Source: Blumeriella jaapii (taxonomy: Eukaryota > Ascomycota > Leotiomycetes > Helotiales > Drepanopezizaceae). From it: 64,000 nt of DNA. Shown piece after piece: positions 1 to 11,345 of the stretch (positions are counted from its first letter, which is position 1; each line of letters starts with the position of its first letter). Below the pieces are notes generated by a model, which saw only the letters and a program-made list of their open reading frames with translations, ran no database searches and was not told the origin of the DNA. A program made the position numbers and the translations under genes. Where the stretch lies: the NCBI GenBank assembly GCA_009599575.1, contig VWND01000001.1, forward strand, positions 1-64,000. Direction: 5' to 3'.

Positions 1-3000
1 GATGAGGGTGATCCATGGAGTTTCTTGGTCGGGTGCTTCAGCGATGCTTGGGACTGCTTCGACGGAGCTGGTGAGCTTTGCACGGTATGTATGTGCTTTC
101 ACGCTATCAAGTCTTTAGTGTAGCTAACCTCGAAGCTCTAGGCCTTAGTCGACCCTCTGCTCCTGCTTCGTCTACACTCAAGCCAGGCTCAATGACCCGG
201 CTCTTGCCGGTTATGCTGGATTCATGCTTCCTTCGTTACAACTGAGACTTTCTTACTCGCCTGAGAAGGCGTCCATGGAGTCTGAACGAGGCTCGTTTGA
301 CGATAGACCCGCTGCTCGCTCGTAGTTTTTAGTCACTCTTTACTGTGTAGGATATGGGCGAGCTGAAGCTCAAGCCGTCTTGTGAGGAAGCTTGAATTCG
401 ATCCCGATGTACATGACGGACCTGGGTAGGTATCAGCAGTATAGAAGTCTGAACTCTCAGGCTTGGATCGCGTAGTTAAAATTTTCAAGTTATATCGCGA
501 GATAGTTTCGTAGTCAAAAAGATCTTTTGTCTCCCTTTTTTTATCTGCCAGATTTTCGTATTCTCTCTTCCTCTACTTGCAACAATGTTTAAACAGAGGT
601 ATCAGAAGGCGGTCGCTGGGATGCTCAGCCAGCCACTCAGAAGCTTGCAAATACCCCGGATCTACATAATGTACATGCACGACAACCATGCGTGAAATCG
701 ATGATCACCGTTTCTACTGCGGTGCTATCATGACCTGCATGTCTGAATGTACACAGTACTGTACAACGCGGCTCTCCGGGCGGCCTAGGCCCTGCCGATT
801 CGTGGCAGATATGCAACAAGCAACTGCTATCGTCTTGGGACATATTGCACAATCGCTTCTGAGTTTGGAAACGCGTAACAGCTTCACAGCTCTTTTCATG
901 AAGCGCAACCGCACATGACTTCTTTTTGATTGAAAGAAGACTTCGGAAATCCGTATCACCTAAGCTTCGGCGAGCCTCCGCTGGCCGGAAAAGCAGAGAT
1001 CTACAAGCATGCATGTTCCGACCGTGACTTGTGAGTTGTCACTCGGCGGCCTTTATCAACACCCTTCTCCGCCGACATGTCGTTCCAAAAAGTCTCAAAC
1101 AGTCGATCTTGGCGGAGAGCTGTCTCCGAGTGAAGCAAACCGTCATCGGATACGCAATCGAGACTCTGACTGACTTACAAAGTACGGCACTCTCGCCACA
1201 GTAGGGACGCTCGACTAACCGGGTCACACGAACAGCTTTTCGTTGAAGGTCTCAAGCTGTTTGACTATTCCCTCAAACCGGCCAGGCGAGATGCCGATCA
1301 CGTCTTTCGCTGCCGTGATGCTTCCGGCTCCAACAGATAGCCTCGCGAGTGATCTATTCCATTGCTTCTGCTCATGCTTGCTTTTTTGTCGTGTATGGTC
1401 CTACCAGCTAGGTCCGGACTTCAACGCAGCGAATGCGTACGTGAATGGTGCATTCACGAGGCTTTGGAGGCCATTTGTTGATCTCAATGCGACGATATCC
1501 CTCTTCTTTACTCCCTCGAGAAATCGATGTCAGTATCCTCGAGGACGGGTATAGCCACGTGGTGAAAATGGTCGTACCGAGCCCGGTGTCTTGAAAAAGA
1601 AAAAGCCGAGCCATGTACAGTGTCGTAAACCGGAATTTCGGCCCGTGAAGCCCATTTTTTCAAGTGGCCAGATGTTTTGTGTTTTCAAGTGATGATAATT
1701 GTAAAGCTCTGTCTAAGGAATCCTTTTAACCATCTTATGACGCGCAACTGATGACAATCAGGGTTGGTACATCTGTGTTTCTCGAGCTTCTGTAACTTCA
1801 ATACCACTCGTAGAGCTTTGGATTGGTCCAAGGGAAGGTATCACTTATACGGTAGTGCTTTCACGAGGTCTCCAAACATCGACGAGCGGTCGCCTGCTCA
1901 GAAGTTTAAGCTAGTATTTATAACCATCAAAGCTTAGCATTAGGTGCCTAGGTATCTCATGAGAAGAAGAAAATGTGGTGTCCGCAAATCCCGCCCCCAC
2001 GGGCTGCTGCGAGGGCAAGTACCACCAGCCCAAGATCATTCTCAGAGTATCTTTCTTGGAAGTTCTCACTGTAAGGCCATGTTCAGTATAGCTCGGGACG
2101 ATGTAGCCGTGCAAGATGAATGCTAGCCGGGGATGGCTTGGTGATCTGCTACAACGGGTACAAAGACTTCCATCCCTGTCGCATCGCGTTGTGACGAGGT
2201 TGTTCCGTCCTTTTCTATCTTGTTCGCCAGACCTATGGGACGAATACCAATGCGAATATTTTGGTTTCTCTCCGAACACTCGCCTGGTCTTCGCCAGCCA
2301 GCAAAGTCCGATGTTGGTAACTTGTAAGCTGTGGGCAATAACATCAATTCGACAATTACATCTCCAGAACACAAATTAACCCGCAGTCGGCAAGTCTGAG
2401 TAGGAAGAGCCTTACCTACACATGTGTCAGAAGTTTATTACGGGTGACATAACAACTTCAACTGAGGGATCTGGTGGTCAATTGGCGTACTCAAGGGCAC
2501 CGGTATTACTTCTCATCCTACCTCGTGTAAATCCCATCTAAAATTGGTCTTGTAGCACCATCTGTAGTCTCTCTTGTCTGGAATTGGATTATAGCTTGTT
2601 TGGATTCGACACGGTCTAGAATGTATCGACTTGTATCAGCACGAGTGCGGCGCCGTGGAATTGGCAAGGGTTGTAGCCAAAGAGGTTTACTTTAAATCGA
2701 TGGTTACACCTGTTACTACTCTCCATCCGAATCCCACTTACCCCATTATCACCAAACTATATAATCTTGAGGATTGGTATTATATTATCGAGATTTGGTA
2801 ACTTGCTGTATTTCTTAGCCCATCGAGACATCACGTGCACACTACGCGGTTTTGATTGGCTCACAAATCTAAGCGAGTCTTGATGCACTAAACGCACCTC
2901 GCCTACACTCTTCTTTCTGAATTCTCTTGGGAACTTTGGTTTTATCTAATTTTTCTATGTCTAGATAGAGCAATTCATCGCATTATTGGAATATTGCGTT

Positions 3001-3640
3001 ATCGGAGCATTGCCTACAATTTCCTGTCGCCTGCACGTGTTATACGGTACAGCATTCTAACAAGGCCTTTCCCCACATTCACGCGTTTATTCGTGCAGAA
3101 GGCAAAAGCCACAGCATTCGAACAGCTCTGACGTGTCAATCTTCAGACTAGGCTCTTGCATTAAGAATGCTTATGTCATCACTGAGCGGCGTGATGTATT
3201 GGTGACGACCGTCTGAACGTCAAGTGTCGGCAGCTAGTTGCCGGGCTTGTACTAGAGTTTAAAGCTTTCTTACAATGTCTCAACAAGAGGCCGTGGTAAG
3301 TTCTGCGCATCTCATTCAAGTCTTATATTGGCCTGGAAATGTCGGAAGTTCCAGACATGTGTGTCGTGGATGTCTCTCGTCGTCGAGTAATCTATAAGAA
3401 CAATGACTCGCCAGTGAAACCAACGCCTTGATTACATCCCTCCGCGTACTTAGTCAAGGCAAGTGACTTCGAGATCAGTTGTGTCACAGTTCTTCTTGCA
3501 AGAGCTAAGCTGCTTACTGATGTATTGCTAGGCCCGATGGACGTTGCTACATTTTAAACACAATTGGTTGGGAGCTTGTCAGGGAGCTAAGGTGAGAAAT
3601 CATTGCCGCGAAAGTCATCCACGAAAGCTTTCACGTTAAT
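1..3640. other. No supportable gene
   Basis: This 3.6 kb stretch has only short open frames on both strands, and none resembles a protein family I recognise. A frame entering from the left edge (reading GDPWSFLVGC from position 8) stops within about 40 codons and could be the tail of a gene lying outside the window, but it cannot be supported. I saw no tRNA, rRNA or inverted-repeat structure here. Confidence 0.5.
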
Positions 3641-3675
3641 ACCAAGGTATAGGCGTCGTTGAAATCTATGAGTGA

Positions 3676-3846
3676 AAGTCTAGATGTTAGTGTAGTCTAT
3701 ATGTTAATCTAGATGTTAGTCTAGATAAAAGTCTAGATAATAGTCTGGATAATAGTCTAGATAATAGTCTAGATAATAGTCTAGATAATAGTCTAGATGA
3801 TAGTCTAGATAATAGTCTAGATAAAGTCTTGATCATAGTCTAGATG
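3676..3846. repeat. 12-bp minisatellite, unit AGTCTAGATAAT
   Basis: About 14 imperfect tandem copies of a 12-base unit, AGTCTAGATAAT, each centred on the palindrome TCTAGA. Variation is mostly in the last three bases of the unit (aat, gtt, aaa, gat). The left copies are more diverged than the middle ones, as expected from slippage with older edges. No open frame spans it. The 750 bases that follow, up to the chitinase promoter, hold no gene I can support. Confidence 0.9.
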
Positions 3847-4448
3847 GTTGAGCGTTGAATGCTTCACCTGGTCATTGGTTGGCATTCACCAAGCAACACT
3901 CCCAAAGCCATATCGGAATCTTGGGGAAAAGCATGGAACAAATGGCGTAACAAAACCGCCGATGGTTCGCTATTTGGAGAAACTTCCTTCTCCGTGCGAG
4001 AGGAGTTCTGTCTCACAGGAACATGCTGTGCGTCAGGATGACTAGGGGGGAACTATGAGGCATTGCTGAAGTTTAGTGACCTAAGCACTCGCCGACCCGG
4101 ACTATTGCTACGTAGTCTCTCCATGCCAAGCTCATATCTTCACCCAATCTACTGACAGTGTCTATGATCAAGACCCATTCTTTAGCGCACTCTACCACAT
4201 CGTCGCCCCTTTATTCACCTAACCATTCTTCAGCCCTACGGCATTCTGCACTTAATGTACTCAGTCAGGAGCCACTTCTGCAGAAAGGAGCATAACATCA
4301 TTGCACTTTCCCCTAAAACGGCAAGGTACGGTAGTTGGACCATGGCACTTTCTAGACGGCGTTTGCCTCTGCGTCTCCGCTCCTTCGGCCAGTTCTTCGA
4401 CATTGCGTCTAGCTCCGGCAAGCGCTGGCGTCACCAAACTCCCACGAT

Positions 4449-4456
4449 CTATATAA
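4449..4456 (+). promoter_or_regulatory. TATA-like element upstream of chitinase
   Basis: CTATATAA lies about 150 bases before the chitinase start codon and is followed by a run of TTCAC/ACTTC repeats (about 4494-4520) typical of fungal 5' leaders. The assignment rests on position and motif only. Confidence 0.4.
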
Positions 4457-4603
4457 CTTCCAGCAAACAGCCACTTTCCCAGTCATCAATATCACTTCAC
4501 TTCACTTCACTTCACATTCATATTCTTCAAACATCCTCTTCAAACATCTTTCAAACATCTTTCACACAAATAAACATATATATACACATCTTAATACTCC
4601 ATC

Positions 4604-6254
4604 ATGCACGCTTTCACCACTCTTGCTCTTCGCGTAGCATATGCGCTGGCTTGTGCCTCCACAGTCCTTGCCGGGTTCAACCCCGGTCTTTCAAACAATG
4701 TCGCCATCTACTGGGGTAAGACTTGCTGGTCCTTCTTCGTTTTCATCTCGGACTAACACATTGTAGGACAAAACTCCTATGGCCAAGCGGGAAGCCAGGC
4801 TAGTCTCGCATCCTATTGCGAAGGTGAGTCGACCCTTGAAAATGCACATGATCGATTTTGACTGACTCGAAACAGACAACAAAATTGATGTACATACAAA
4901 CCTGATGTCAATGTGATTCTTGAAGACTGAAGACTGACCTGACACAGATGATCCCCATATCATTTATGACGACTCTTAGAGATCGTCGGTTAAATCTTGG
5001 CCCCAGCTCGCTTGACCTTGAGTATTTCCCCTTCATCTATACCGTTATAGTGTTTTTCCCTGAACATCAATAGGAGTGACATTATCAAGTGTCAAGGACT
5101 GGGAAAGACGATCTTGGTCTCTTTCCCAGGAGCTCTCTACGAGGAGGGCGGTTTCGGCTCAGCCCACCAGGCCGTCAAGGGCGCCCAGGATGTTTTCGCG
5201 GCATTCGGTCCCCAGCAGGATGGCTCCCAAGTGTCGAGACCGTTTGGAGCTGCCGTCGTCGACGGGTTCGACTTCGACTTCGAGCAGCCCGACATCAAGC
5301 ACCTTGTCGAGTTTGGCGAGGAGCTCGACAGGCTTCGCTCGCGGGCAAGTGGGAAGAGACTTCTTCTCACTGCCGCACCACAGTGCCCTTTCCCAGACGA
5401 GGCCATGAAGGGGTTGATGGGGAGCGTGTCATTCGACGCCCTCTTCATCCAGTTCTACAACAATTTCTGTGGTGTTAAGAACTTCAACCCCGGCCAGGAC
5501 AAGAGTCTGTTCAACTTCCAGACTTGGGATACGTGGGCGAGGGAGGCATCCAAGAATCGCCAAGTCAAGCTCCTGATTGGCGCTCCAGGGAACGTGAAGG
5601 CTGCTGGCGAGGGATCGTACGTCGAACCCTCCGTGCTCGCCCAGGCCATCGCGGAAGCCAAGAAGTACCCCAGCTTCGGCGGCTTGATGTTATGGGACAT
5701 GAGCCAGACTTTCGCCAACCCAGGGTTCTTGGATTCGGCCGTTGCTGCTCTGGGCGGACCACAGGTCTCATTGCCGCGTTCGTTGTCCTCGTATTGGAAG
5801 GCTGACCTGACTTCGCTGGCAACCGTGACTGTTTCCACGGTCGAGCCAAGCTTCTCTCCTGCCTCAGAGCCAACGACCTTGATAACCAGGAGCAAGACGG
5901 CCAGCGCCCCTGTTAATCTTCCGACTGGAAACAATGCTACGTCTCTCGGCCAGGTGAAGTTTCTCGAGACTGCCCAGTTCTTGAGCCCTGTGGAGTCTGT
6001 CGAGACTGTCACTGTCACGGTGGCGCTCGCGCCCTCTGACACTCTCACATCCGCAGGCACGGTGAACCAAGTAGGTGGCGCTTTTGCCCTTTTCTTCCGG
6101 TCACTCAGGCTCTTGAGACGTAGCTGATCCGTCGAAGTGGATGCAATGCGGGGGTAAGGACTGGGACGGGGGGACGGACTGCAAATCGCCATTCGTGTGC
6201 AAGTACTTCTCTGACGTATGCGGCACCTCCCCAAAGTCTCTTGAAGTTTGCTAA
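4604..6254 (+). CDS. Secreted class III GH18 chitinase with C-terminal CBM1
   Basis: Endo-acting chitin hydrolase of the plant/fungal class III GH18 type, predicted secreted. Proposed exons are 4604-4715, 4767-4823, 4876-4889, 4948-5021, 5074-6074 and 6124-6254 (462 aa). Residues 1-23 form a signal peptide ending near VLAG. Strand 1 reads NVAIYWGQN. Strand 2 (IPISFM) is recovered only if the third exon is a 14-base microexon. The catalytic motif DGFDFDFE is complete, with Glu as proton donor, and the family markers YNNFCGV and LMLWDMSQ are present. A Ser/Thr-rich linker follows. The uninterrupted frame stops at 6127, but removing a 49-base intron (6075-6123) joins a CBM1 module containing QCGGKDWDGGTDC and closing at EVC. 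The usual SxGG strand-3 motif is SFPGA here. Intron phases all agree; the microexon and the last intron should be confirmed by RNA. Confidence 0.85.
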
Positions 6255-6753
6255 TGACCATGGAAGTGGTATTCCCAATGCGAATAAGTCAGATCGCTAA
6301 GTTTGAGCATATGGGCGTATACGGGAGGGGAGGGCTCTTGATCTTGGTTAGCTCGCGGCGTTGGCTTGGTTTTGGACAGGCGTATATTGAAGTGGTATTC
6401 TTTGGTATTGGGCTTAGAGTCAGTCAATTTTGTTGGCGTTTCGCATGTTTAGTTTGGATTGTCGTTGTTGTCTTTAGGTGTAATTTTTGGTGGGGGAGAC
6501 ATTTTTCTCAAGGCGCTAAATATAAGAAAGTTAACTAATCATGCTGTTGACTTTCATAATCTGATTTGATCGAAAATTAAGGGCCTGCTGTGACTAGAGA
6601 ATATAGTCATGATTGTAAGAAAAATCGTTGACTGAGGCTGAGTTACAAAAGCAGATGATGGTATGAGAAATTGCATACCTGTCTGAGAACTACATTTATG
6701 GCTTTCACGACTGCAGTTGAACTACGCCACTCCGCTTTATCTAACCCACTCAT
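6255..6753. other. Intergenic, nothing recognised
   Basis: 3' flank of the chitinase. It is moderately AT-rich with one short plus-strand frame (6248-6538) of low-complexity, hydrophobic composition that overlaps the chitinase stop and matches nothing known to me. Confidence 0.5.
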
Positions 6754-7338
6754 TCACTTCAGCGCGAAGACTGCCTTGCCTATCGAGCTCTTGATGAAAA
6801 AGTGAGACGTATCCTCATCGCATCGACCAGCACCCTTGCACTTTGCTCTCCTTTGTGGGTATCCTTTATTCAATTCTCCGTTGCCATCACGCTTATTCAC
6901 CGCAACCTGAGCACTCCTCACACTGTGCTCCACGGTGATCACTGTCTTTCTCGGCACCTCCACACAATGCCCTATCAGTGCCAAGCTCGTGCTTCCCTAC
7001 GGTATTACTTCCGGTCTATCTCCCTCCTTACGAGTCAAGAACTGCGAGGCAACATACGGCACCATACACGGGATAGTCAGTGCGTGCTTCAAAAGCTCAA
7101 CAGGGAAGTTCGGATGCTTAAGCAGTTTCTGCAACATCTTTTCGCCGGAGCACTCAGAAATAGGCTTCTTGACAAGACCGCCAACCTTGCTAGGAAAAAG
7201 CCCGTAGCCCCAGGACGCCTGCGTGATTTCGTACTGGTTAAGGAAGTGAGACTTGTGCGGGATGGCAATAATCATCAGCCAGTCATTGTCTTTGAATGTC
7301 ATCAGCGTCCGTATAGCATTCGGAGTCCATATTTGCTG
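6754..7338 (-). pseudogene. Oleate hydratase (MCRA family) C-terminal relic
   Basis: Reading leftward from 7338, the translation matches the C-terminal third of FAD-dependent oleate hydratase, which adds water to the double bond of oleic acid to give 10-hydroxystearate. Recognisable blocks in order are TFKDNDWLM, WGYGLFPSKVGGLVKKP, ECSGEKML, IPCMVPYVASQF, RKEGDRPEVIP, GSTSLALIGHCVEVP and TVEHSVRSAQVAV. An in-frame TAG at 6997-6999 interrupts the motif that normally continues from P into GST, and a stop just upstream of 7338 ends the homology. The N-terminal FAD-binding two thirds are absent. It is therefore a truncated, inactivated copy. The tail after VAVNK does not look like the family. Confidence 0.8.
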
Positions 7339-7935
7339 TAGATGCTAACAGCGTCTGAGTAGACTACACGCCATGCGAGCCATTCTACCCAATCGCTTAG
7401 CCAAAAAGCCTGATACTATCAAAGTGAATAGATATCGTTCTCCTCAAGCTTCCAACTGGCATGTGAGGTGTCGGAAACCACGAGTCCAATGGAATTTAGG
7501 AGACCAATTTGTGCAAATTAAGGATTAGTGTGATGATCTTGACAGGATTAACTTCTGCTGTATGGTAAAGGTAGAGAGAAATACCGTCACACCTAAGTTG
7601 ACGCAGCTGTAGTCGTCGGAGTACAAAATTTTACAACTAATTTTCGGGTGGGAACTTTCCGGAGGGCATGGTTGTGACATGGAGATTCGATATAGCATCG
7701 AGCCAGTTGACGAGAAACGGATCGCAAATTCGATCTTTTGTCGTCGTTACTCTACAAGAGCTAAACTTGGGACTTAGGCGTGGAGAAAAGATTAAATGAT
7801 AGTTTTGAGAACAACAAGCCAATGACACCAAGGCGTTGTGCCCAGCAGCCTGCAAGAGTTTACAGTTCAAGCCCTTGAGGCTATTAGATTCCAAGAAATA
7901 CAGAAAAACTATCCAGGAAAGGCTTACAAGAAGAC
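7339..7935. other. Intergenic, nothing recognised
   Basis: The 3' flank of the MFS gene and the break point of the oleate hydratase relic. I see no further hydratase homology, repeat or RNA gene. Confidence 0.5.
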
Positions 7936-9781
7936 TCATACTGGTTCCCCCTCTTTCCTACTGACAGACCCTGGCTTTGCAGTTCCTAGCTTCTTTACTA
8001 GCCCGATTTTCCCCATGTTCCCCAGCCCGCCGATAGTTAGAAACAGTGAAAATCCCACGCAGCCAGCGCAAAACCAGTGCACAACCCGTATACCCTTCAG
8101 GAACGCTGGACACTCTTCGCTTCCGTCGTGTTCGGATCTCATCTGCACTTGATATTGAACAGTTGACGTGATTGGCAGAAACATTGCCTGGCCCAGACGT
8201 CCGAAGGTCTGGAACATGGCGCCTGCAACACTTTGGTCTTTTCTGGGGAGGGTTTGGGTCGTGAAAAGACCGAGACATGGATATACCGTGTCGGCGCCAA
8301 TTCCGGCGAACACCATGGCCGGAAAGCCATATGCCCAGTAGCTTGTCGAGGTTGGGATCGGGACGGCGAAAAGTAAGCTTGACGCTGTGCTAAGAGCAAG
8401 GCCAATTACGAGGATGTAGTTGCCTCGGATGCGGCCCATTAAATAGCCAGACACGATAGTGGTGAGTACTAGAGACCATTAGCTAAATACAGTTACAGTG
8501 CTCAAGGGTTGTCAATTACTTCCGGAGATGCCCAGTGGGATAAAGCAAAGCGTTGTTTGGATTGGGGAATTGCCTTGATAAATTTGATAACTGTTCGCGG
8601 TCAGTGACTGCTCGGCGTCCTCGGACTTTGGGATGCGGTAATTTACAAATAGGTTGAATATATGAGAAAGTTCGTGAACGTCGCCGAGAAGATACCCGAG
8701 ATTACTAGGGCAAGAGAGAATTGGCCATTGCTAAACGTGGATATACGCATCAGAGGCTCGCGATCTTGTCGCTCAAGGTAGCGCTGCCAATAGACAAACA
8801 TGACAAGTAATAACACCGACACGATCAGGATGATGACGACAAGCGGCGATTTCCATCCAAGCGATGCTCCTTCTGATAGAGATATCAGTAGCAAGAGAAG
8901 CCCTGCGGTGAAGAGGACCGACCCTTTCCAGTCGACGCTAGGTGCTCGAGTTGCATTTGCTCTGCCCACTGCTCTCGGGGTCCTGGGAGCCTCTTCGGGG
9001 ATAACGAGCATAGCTAAAGCGCCAATGCAAAAGGCAATACCAGCTATGATCAAGAACACGACTTTCCAGCTCGTATACTCCAATATGATACCGCCCTGAA
9101 GAAAAATGTAAGTAAAAATCAGCCCCAGAGGCTTGAATTGTCATCAAAAACTCATACCAATACACTCCCAAAAATCTGCCCCAAGGGCGCTCCTGCGGAG
9201 TAGACAGCAAAACTGTAGTTCTTGACACGCCCTGGGGGTATTGTATAACCAATAATGCCAATGGCATTTGGTACGATCAACGCCCCACCCTGAAACGTCC
9301 GTTAGAATATGCTGAGTCGCCATGGTAAGGGAAGAGAGCAGCACATACCAGGCCTTGCAAAGCCCGCATCACATACATGCATATTTCATGTGGGCTGAAA
9401 GCGGACCCCAGTGCGCAAGCCGTTAGCCAAAAGCACCCGATGATGAAGAACCATCGTTTCCCATAAATGTCCGCAAGCTTTCCGGAGAGCAGCAGAAAAG
9501 CACCGGTGGTCAATGAATACGCCGACACTACCCAGTGTTGTCTTGTGCCGGGAATGTCAAGATCTTCCGCGATACTGGGGAGGAGGATGACGACAGATTG
9601 TATCGAAAGTGACTAAGTGAACGTAAGATTCATAGTCTGCACAGGAAATTTTGTAGCGCACATTTACGAAAGTGGCTCCGGCCATAAGCAGCACCAGAGG
9701 TGCCGCTTGCCAGACTGTTATATCTTTAGGGAAAGTAGCGGCCAATGGATGTGCTGGAAGGGGAGAAACCCCTGGACCCAT
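7936..9781 (-). CDS. MFS drug:H+ antiporter-like transporter (DHA2 type)
   Basis: Plasma-membrane major facilitator superfamily transporter, probably exporting small molecules. The substrate cannot be told. Proposed exons in coding order are 9781-9668, 9612-9349, 9289-9158, 9095-8647, 8590-8520 and 8468-7936, with introns of 51-62 nt, giving 520 aa with no break in phase. The N-terminus has the helix QAAPLVLLMAGATF. The second segment gives the family context HWVVSAYSLTTGAF followed by motif A, GKLADIYGKR, in the loop between helices 2 and 3. RALQGLGGALIVPNA matches the motif-B helix, and AGAPLGQIFGS resembles motif C. A central cytoplasmic loop (PEEAPRTPRAVGR) separates the halves. The C-terminal exon carries the last helices and ends in a short polar tail. 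The start is the first ATG before helix 1. The neighbouring hydratase relic gives no functional clue. Confidence 0.85.
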
Positions 9782-11345
9782 GTCGGAGACAAGAGAGGGA
9801 AGGATAACTTTTTTTTTCCCGCGAAAGAGAGCGAAATCGACTTCTTACTGTTCGGCGGCGGATGGGGGGCCTTTACATATAGGACTCTAAAGACCAGACT
9901 CAGAAAGTATGCTTTTTAAAGTGTGGATAGTCTTGTCGGTTGATCCCGTGGGCGGATCCTGTGGGCTCTCCTAATAGTGGAGTCTAACTTCTGGACTCAG
10001 TTATCCCAAGCATATTCCAAATGGGAACAGCCCTTTGGGGCCCTGGCTATAGGCTTGTAGCTTGAAAGAGATAGTTCCGATACAGTAAAGTCGGCAACTT
10101 TTAGCGCTGTCAAAAAGACTAATCTATATTAAAGGCTTGTATCTTAATCGCAAGCTAAAGATTCTCAATATTCTCTAGCGGTATCACTCATTGTACTGTA
10201 TGAAATGTAAAATCTCGTTGCATAAAATGCGGTGACTGTGATTTTAAGGCTAGCGTCTGTGATGTGTATGAGACCGCTGCCAAAAGGCTCTTATTCAACA
10301 ACTTTTTTCTGAGCATGAGCCTAATGGAGAAAGCTCAACTTCCCAGAAGTAAAGCCCTCGATTAAATGTTACAATATTCCAAGCGGAGATTCCCCAGCAC
10401 GGTAAACGCTTTTCACTCTCGAACTCTAGCGTGCCACAACAAGTACACTCACTGTGTTGGCTGATCGCATAGCGAGAGAAGTCATGACATTTTCCTTTAC
10501 TTGTGGCTATAGCAATTGTAAGCCCCCGGATGAAGCATCGAGAAGTTGCTAATCGAGCTTCAGAGAAGAGGCTCTTCGCCTTCGGCCGTGAACGAGGTTT
10601 AATGCTCCTTACAAAGTATGCAGTGCTGTAAGCTGATCCTGCAGGCTGATCCTGTAGACTATCCCCCAGAGTGGGTCTAGCTCACATAGCCATTTACCAA
10701 AAGACGCTACAGATGACGACGATACTCACTCATAATTAATCTGCAGATTATAGCAGATAGCAAAGCAAGTATCAATCTTAACCTTGAAGATAGATTAGGG
10801 AAAAATACGTAACTTTGCAACAGCCAACGCCCCCCTTGGTAACTGGCATTGATAACGTAGATTCCGGATCCCCTGAGAGCCCAAAATCATGAGCGTTCAA
10901 CATGGGCTGTTGCATGTTTACCGATTTGGAATGAGCTGTTGATGTGTAGGAGGGAAGCGAGTAAATACTGTAGATAGAGACGTTGTTGTTGATCGCGAGC
11001 AAAGGATCCGATGAAGATTAAACTAATTATGATAACCTATACGAACGAGATCACAAAAAAGCATCCAGACTAGTCTTTGGCCCGCACCATTGTCTACTGC
11101 TGACTGCACGATCCAGAGAGCGCCATTTGTTTAATGTGTCACGTGTCAAGAATTGAGGTCGTTGCTAGGTGGGGCTTTGCAGCGACAGCTCGATGCACGC
11201 CCAGATCCAAAGGGTATTTTACCCTAACTTAAACAAACACATGCTGCTCATACTACAGTGTCGCAGGCCGTGGGCATCTCCAAGAAACCTTTCGCACAAA
11301 CCTGGATGCGAGTTCCATGCGTCTTTGCGACGATCCCCCGCCGTG
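9782..11345. other. Intergenic, nothing recognised
   Basis: A 1.5 kb divergent interval between the MFS gene and folylpolyglutamate synthase. It must hold both promoters; a weak TATA-like CCTATATG on the minus strand lies near 9880. Two copies of the phrase GCTGATCCTG occur close together near 10630-10660. No coding frame is convincing. Confidence 0.5.

Noticed and set aside
3676..3846. CRISPR-like array
   Set aside because: The units are contiguous 12-mers without spacers; it is a minisatellite in a fungal genome.
4255..4719. 154-codon plus-strand frame overlapping the chitinase start
   Set aside because: It runs through the promoter, TATA region and first exon of the chitinase in another frame; Ser-rich with no family match.
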